A stretch of DNA of 15,659 nucleotides from an uncultured cyanobacterium (GTDB taxonomy: Bacteria > Cyanobacteriota > Cyanobacteriia > Cyanobacteriales > Geitlerinemataceae), in NCBI GenBank assembly GCA_937121005.1, contig CAKZKB010000237.1, positions 1 to 15,659 of the forward strand. Direction: 5' to 3'. The position numbers and the translations under genes are program-made. Positions 13,960 to 15,659 of the stretch are shown here, piece after piece; position 1 is the first letter of the stretch; each line of letters opens with the position of its first letter. The notes under the pieces were generated by a model. That model had not been told where the DNA came from. It did not search any database and worked only from the letters and a program-made list of their open reading frames with translations.

Positions 13960-13963
13960 AAAC

Positions 13964-15058
13964 ATGGTTCCCTTTGTTGATTTAACTCTCACGAATGCCC
14001 CACTGCAAGGGGAAATTAAAACTGCGATCGCTGAAATTGTCGATCGCGGCGATTTTATTATGGGGCAAGCGGTGACATCCTTTGAGACCGCTTTTGCCAA
14101 GGCCTGTAACGTTCCTTATGCGTTAGGCGTGGCCTGCGGTACCGACGCGATCGCCTTGGGGTTGCGGGCTTGCGGCGTAGGGCCGGGGGATGAGGTGATT
14201 TTACCGGCCAACACCTTTATTGCTACGCTGATTGGTATCGAGCGATCGGGGGCCAAACCGATTTTAGTCGATTGCGATCGCCATACGGCTCTCATCGACC
14301 TAGACGCGGCGGCGGCGGCGGTGACAGCCCGAACCAAAGCGATCGTCCCGGTGCACTTGTACGGGCAAATGGTCTCCCCGTCGGCATTGCGAGAGTTTTC
14401 TGCAACCCATAACGTCTTGGTATTTGAAGATGCAGCCCAGGCCCTCATGGCCGAACGGGAGGGATATCGGGCCGGTTCGGTCGGCGTAGCGGCGGCGTTT
14501 AGCTTCTATCCGAGTAAGAATTTAGGGGCCTTCGGCGATGGCGGACTCGTGGTCACGCAAGATGAAGCCGTGGCCCAAAAACTGCGATCGCTGCGGAACT
14601 ACGGGGCACCGAAAAAGTACGTCCACGCTGACAAAGGCACTAACAGCCGCCTCGACAGCATCCAAGCGGCGATACTGAATGTGAAATTGCCCCATTTACA
14701 GGGTTGGAACCGCGATCGCAACCAAGCCGCGCAACTGTACGATCGCCTGTTAGACTCCATTCCCGGTATCGATCCGATCCGCAACGATAGCGGCGAAGGT
14801 CACGTTTATCACCTCTACGTGGTGCGTGTCGAGGGCGATCGCGACGCATTGCAACAAAAACTCGGCGATCGCGGCATTTCCACAGGCATTCACTACCCGA
14901 TTCCGTGTCATTTACAACCGGGCTATCGCGATTTAGGCTACCCAGAAGGGGCATTTCCCCAGTCCGAAACCTTGTGCGAAACGATTCTTTCTTTGCCCAT
15001 GTATCCGGGTATTACCGAAGCGCAAGTTCGGGCCACCTGTGAGGCGATCGCCTCTTGA
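13964..15058 (+). CDS. DegT/DnrJ/EryC1-family PLP aminotransferase
   Basis: A 364-aa fold-type I aminotransferase acting on sugar-nucleotide substrates, usually 3- or 4-keto sugars for cell-surface glycans. PLP lysine K185 lies in SFYPSKNLGAFGDGG; D156 and Q159 (FEDAAQA) would contact the cofactor ring, and GTDAIALGL (59-67) the phosphate. PFVDLT at the N-terminus, PANTFIATLIGI, VPVHLYGQ and the late HYPIPCHLQPGY are typical of the VioA/QdtB/WecE-like group. Length is normal for the family and no defect is seen. The substrate cannot be read from sequence, and no other sugar-biosynthesis gene lies nearby. The ATG follows a heptamer repeat without a Shine-Dalgarno, and the whole gene lies between inverted repeats, which suggests it may have moved or been inverted as a unit. 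Confidence 0.94.
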   Translation: MVPFVDLTLTNAPLQGEIKTAIAEIVDRGDFIMGQAVTSFETAFAKACNVPYALGVACGTDAIALGLRACGVGPGDEVILPANTFIATLIGIERSGAKPILVDCDRHTALIDLDAAAAAVTARTKAIVPVHLYGQMVSPSALREFSATHNVLVFEDAAQALMAEREGYRAGSVGVAAAFSFYPSKNLGAFGDGGLVVTQDEAVAQKLRSLRNYGAPKKYVHADKGTNSRLDSIQAAILNVKLPHLQGWNRDRNQAAQLYDRLLDSIPGIDPIRNDSGEGHVYHLYVVRVEGDRDALQQKLGDRGISTGIHYPIPCHLQPGYRDLGYPEGAFPQSETLCETILSLPMYPGITEAQVRATCEAIAS

Positions 15059-15156
15059 GATGGGGGGACAAGGGGAGGGGGAGAGGGGGAGAAAGGTTTA
15101 CGGACTTATAGGACAAAGCCCCCCTAAAACCTAATCCCTAAAACCTAATACCTAAT
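15057..15156. repeat. Inverted-repeat arm, right of the aminotransferase gene
   Basis: The partner of 13809-13922; 15080-15149 is the exact reverse complement of 13816-13885. The arm begins at the aminotransferase stop codon and ends 4 bp before the stop of the minus-strand gene at 15160. It is shorter than the left arm in the G/C-rich end because of lost GGGGACAAG-like units. Confidence 0.9.
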
Positions 15157-15159
15157 CTT

Positions 15160-15659
15160 TCATGCGCTAACCCAACACGCCTCTTCCCGAGTCAGGCGAA
15201 TTTGCGCCAAGGCGAAGACAGTGGGAATGATGCGGGCATAACTGGTGGCGATCGCCCGCCAGCCGAGATCGGCAAAGAACCAGGCCCATAATGCCGGGCC
15301 GAGTACGGCTAGGGCGCTGCGGGCGGCCGTGTAGCGGGCCGCTGACAGGGCCATGCTGTGGCGAGTGGCGTGTAAGGCGGCGTAACTTTTCATTCGTACC
15401 GCAACTGCGGCGGCCCCACCGCGCACCGCTTCGCGGGCCAGTTGGTGTTTGGCAAAATGGAGGGCAAACTGGCGGGCCAGTTGGTTGAGTAGCAGGGGAC
15501 GGACGACGGAACTGACCGCCAGGGCGCTACCCCCTTTCAGCAGCCAACCGACGGGATCGCGCTGGGCCGAGAGGGGCAAGGGTTGGCTCAAGTCGGATTT
15601 GGCTAGCGATCGCTGCACGCGCTGGTTGAGGGCATCGCGTTCGGCTTCCGAGAGGCGCT
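15160..15659 (-). CDS. YaaW-like protein, C-terminal part (runs off the window)
   Basis: The frame is open from the right edge of the window to the TGA at 15160. The visible part begins RLSEAERDALNQRV and continues for about 165 residues, so the N-terminus lies outside. The GTG at 15618 is an internal Val, not a start. Visible features: KGGSALAVSSVVRPLLLNQLARQFA, an Ala-rich helical stretch, and a hydrophobic segment LAVLGPALWAWFFADLGWRAIA that may span the membrane. From memory this matches the C-terminal half of cyanobacterial proteins annotated as YaaW family, whose function is unknown. It converges on the aminotransferase gene with the inverted-repeat arm in between. Confidence 0.6.
   Translation of the reverse strand, partial: RLSEAERDALNQRVQRSLAKSDLSQPLPLSAQRDPVGWLLKGGSALAVSSVVRPLLLNQLARQFALHFAKHQLAREAVRGGAAAVAVRMKSYAALHATRHSMALSAARYTAARSALAVLGPALWAWFFADLGWRAIATSYARIIPTVFALAQIRLTREEACWVSA

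Noticed and set aside
15291..15488. 65-aa plus-strand frame near the right edge
   Set aside because: It is a shadow of the YaaW-like gene on the opposite strand, with Arg/Gly-rich composition and no start signal.

Overview
The window looks like cyanobacterial chromosome. The HIP1 octamer GCGATCGC and its core CGATCG recur through nearly every gene. Gene content agrees: a DinB/FGE EgtB-type enzyme with EgtC, an FHA-GAF-adenylate cyclase, a prohibitin whose sequence resembles cyanobacterial homologues, RTX proteins, a YaaW-like protein, and heptanucleotide tandem repeats between genes. A filamentous, Oscillatoriales-like host is plausible, but genus cannot be fixed from sequence alone. No rRNA, tRNA, CRISPR array, transposase or phage gene was seen.

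Layout. (1) 108-2106: egtC-like and egtB-like genes overlapping by 56 nt (ergothioneine-type sulfoxide chemistry). (2) 2249-3874: a soluble FHA-GAF-class III nucleotide cyclase. (3) 3890-8692: the most interesting block. A lipoprotein with one YgiW/BOF-type OB-fold domain is followed directly by an OmpR-family response regulator and a CHASE3 histidine kinase. Two more OB-fold genes follow, one with two domain copies plus a C-terminal repeat of secreted proteins, one with a Sec signal peptide and three domain copies. Each OB-fold gene has the same operator upstream, two GTCA half-sites 11 bp apart, with a -10-like hexamer at exactly the same distance. I infer a self-contained two-component regulon resembling the ygiW-qseBC systems of Gram-negative bacteria. 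(4) 8953-11920: two tandem paralogous trypsin-like proteases with RTX calcium-binding tails; the last 557 bp before the final codons are identical, a sign of gene conversion. (5) 12193-13035 (minus): an SPFH/prohibitin membrane protein, divergent from a CAP-domain lipoprotein (13229-13786). (6) 13964-15058: a DegT/DnrJ/EryC1 aminotransferase flanked by a 70-bp perfect inverted repeat with longer imperfect arms. (7) 15160 to the right edge (minus): the 3' part of a YaaW-like gene.

Mobile and repeated DNA: two ~122-bp MITE-like elements (6738-6858 and 11946-12068) have 14-bp terminal inverted repeats starting GTAA and flanking 8-bp target duplications, the hallmarks of the IS66 family. Twin hairpins surround the egtB stop codon, hairpins lie near 12121-12169, and heptamer tandem repeats precede egtC and the aminotransferase.

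How the genes may work together (inference): the kinase senses an envelope or stress signal, the regulator binds the GTCA direct repeats, and three OB-fold proteins are sent out by three different routes. The calcium-binding proteases, SPFH protein and CAP lipoprotein make the neighbourhood rich in envelope and secreted functions, but only the OB-fold genes share the operator.
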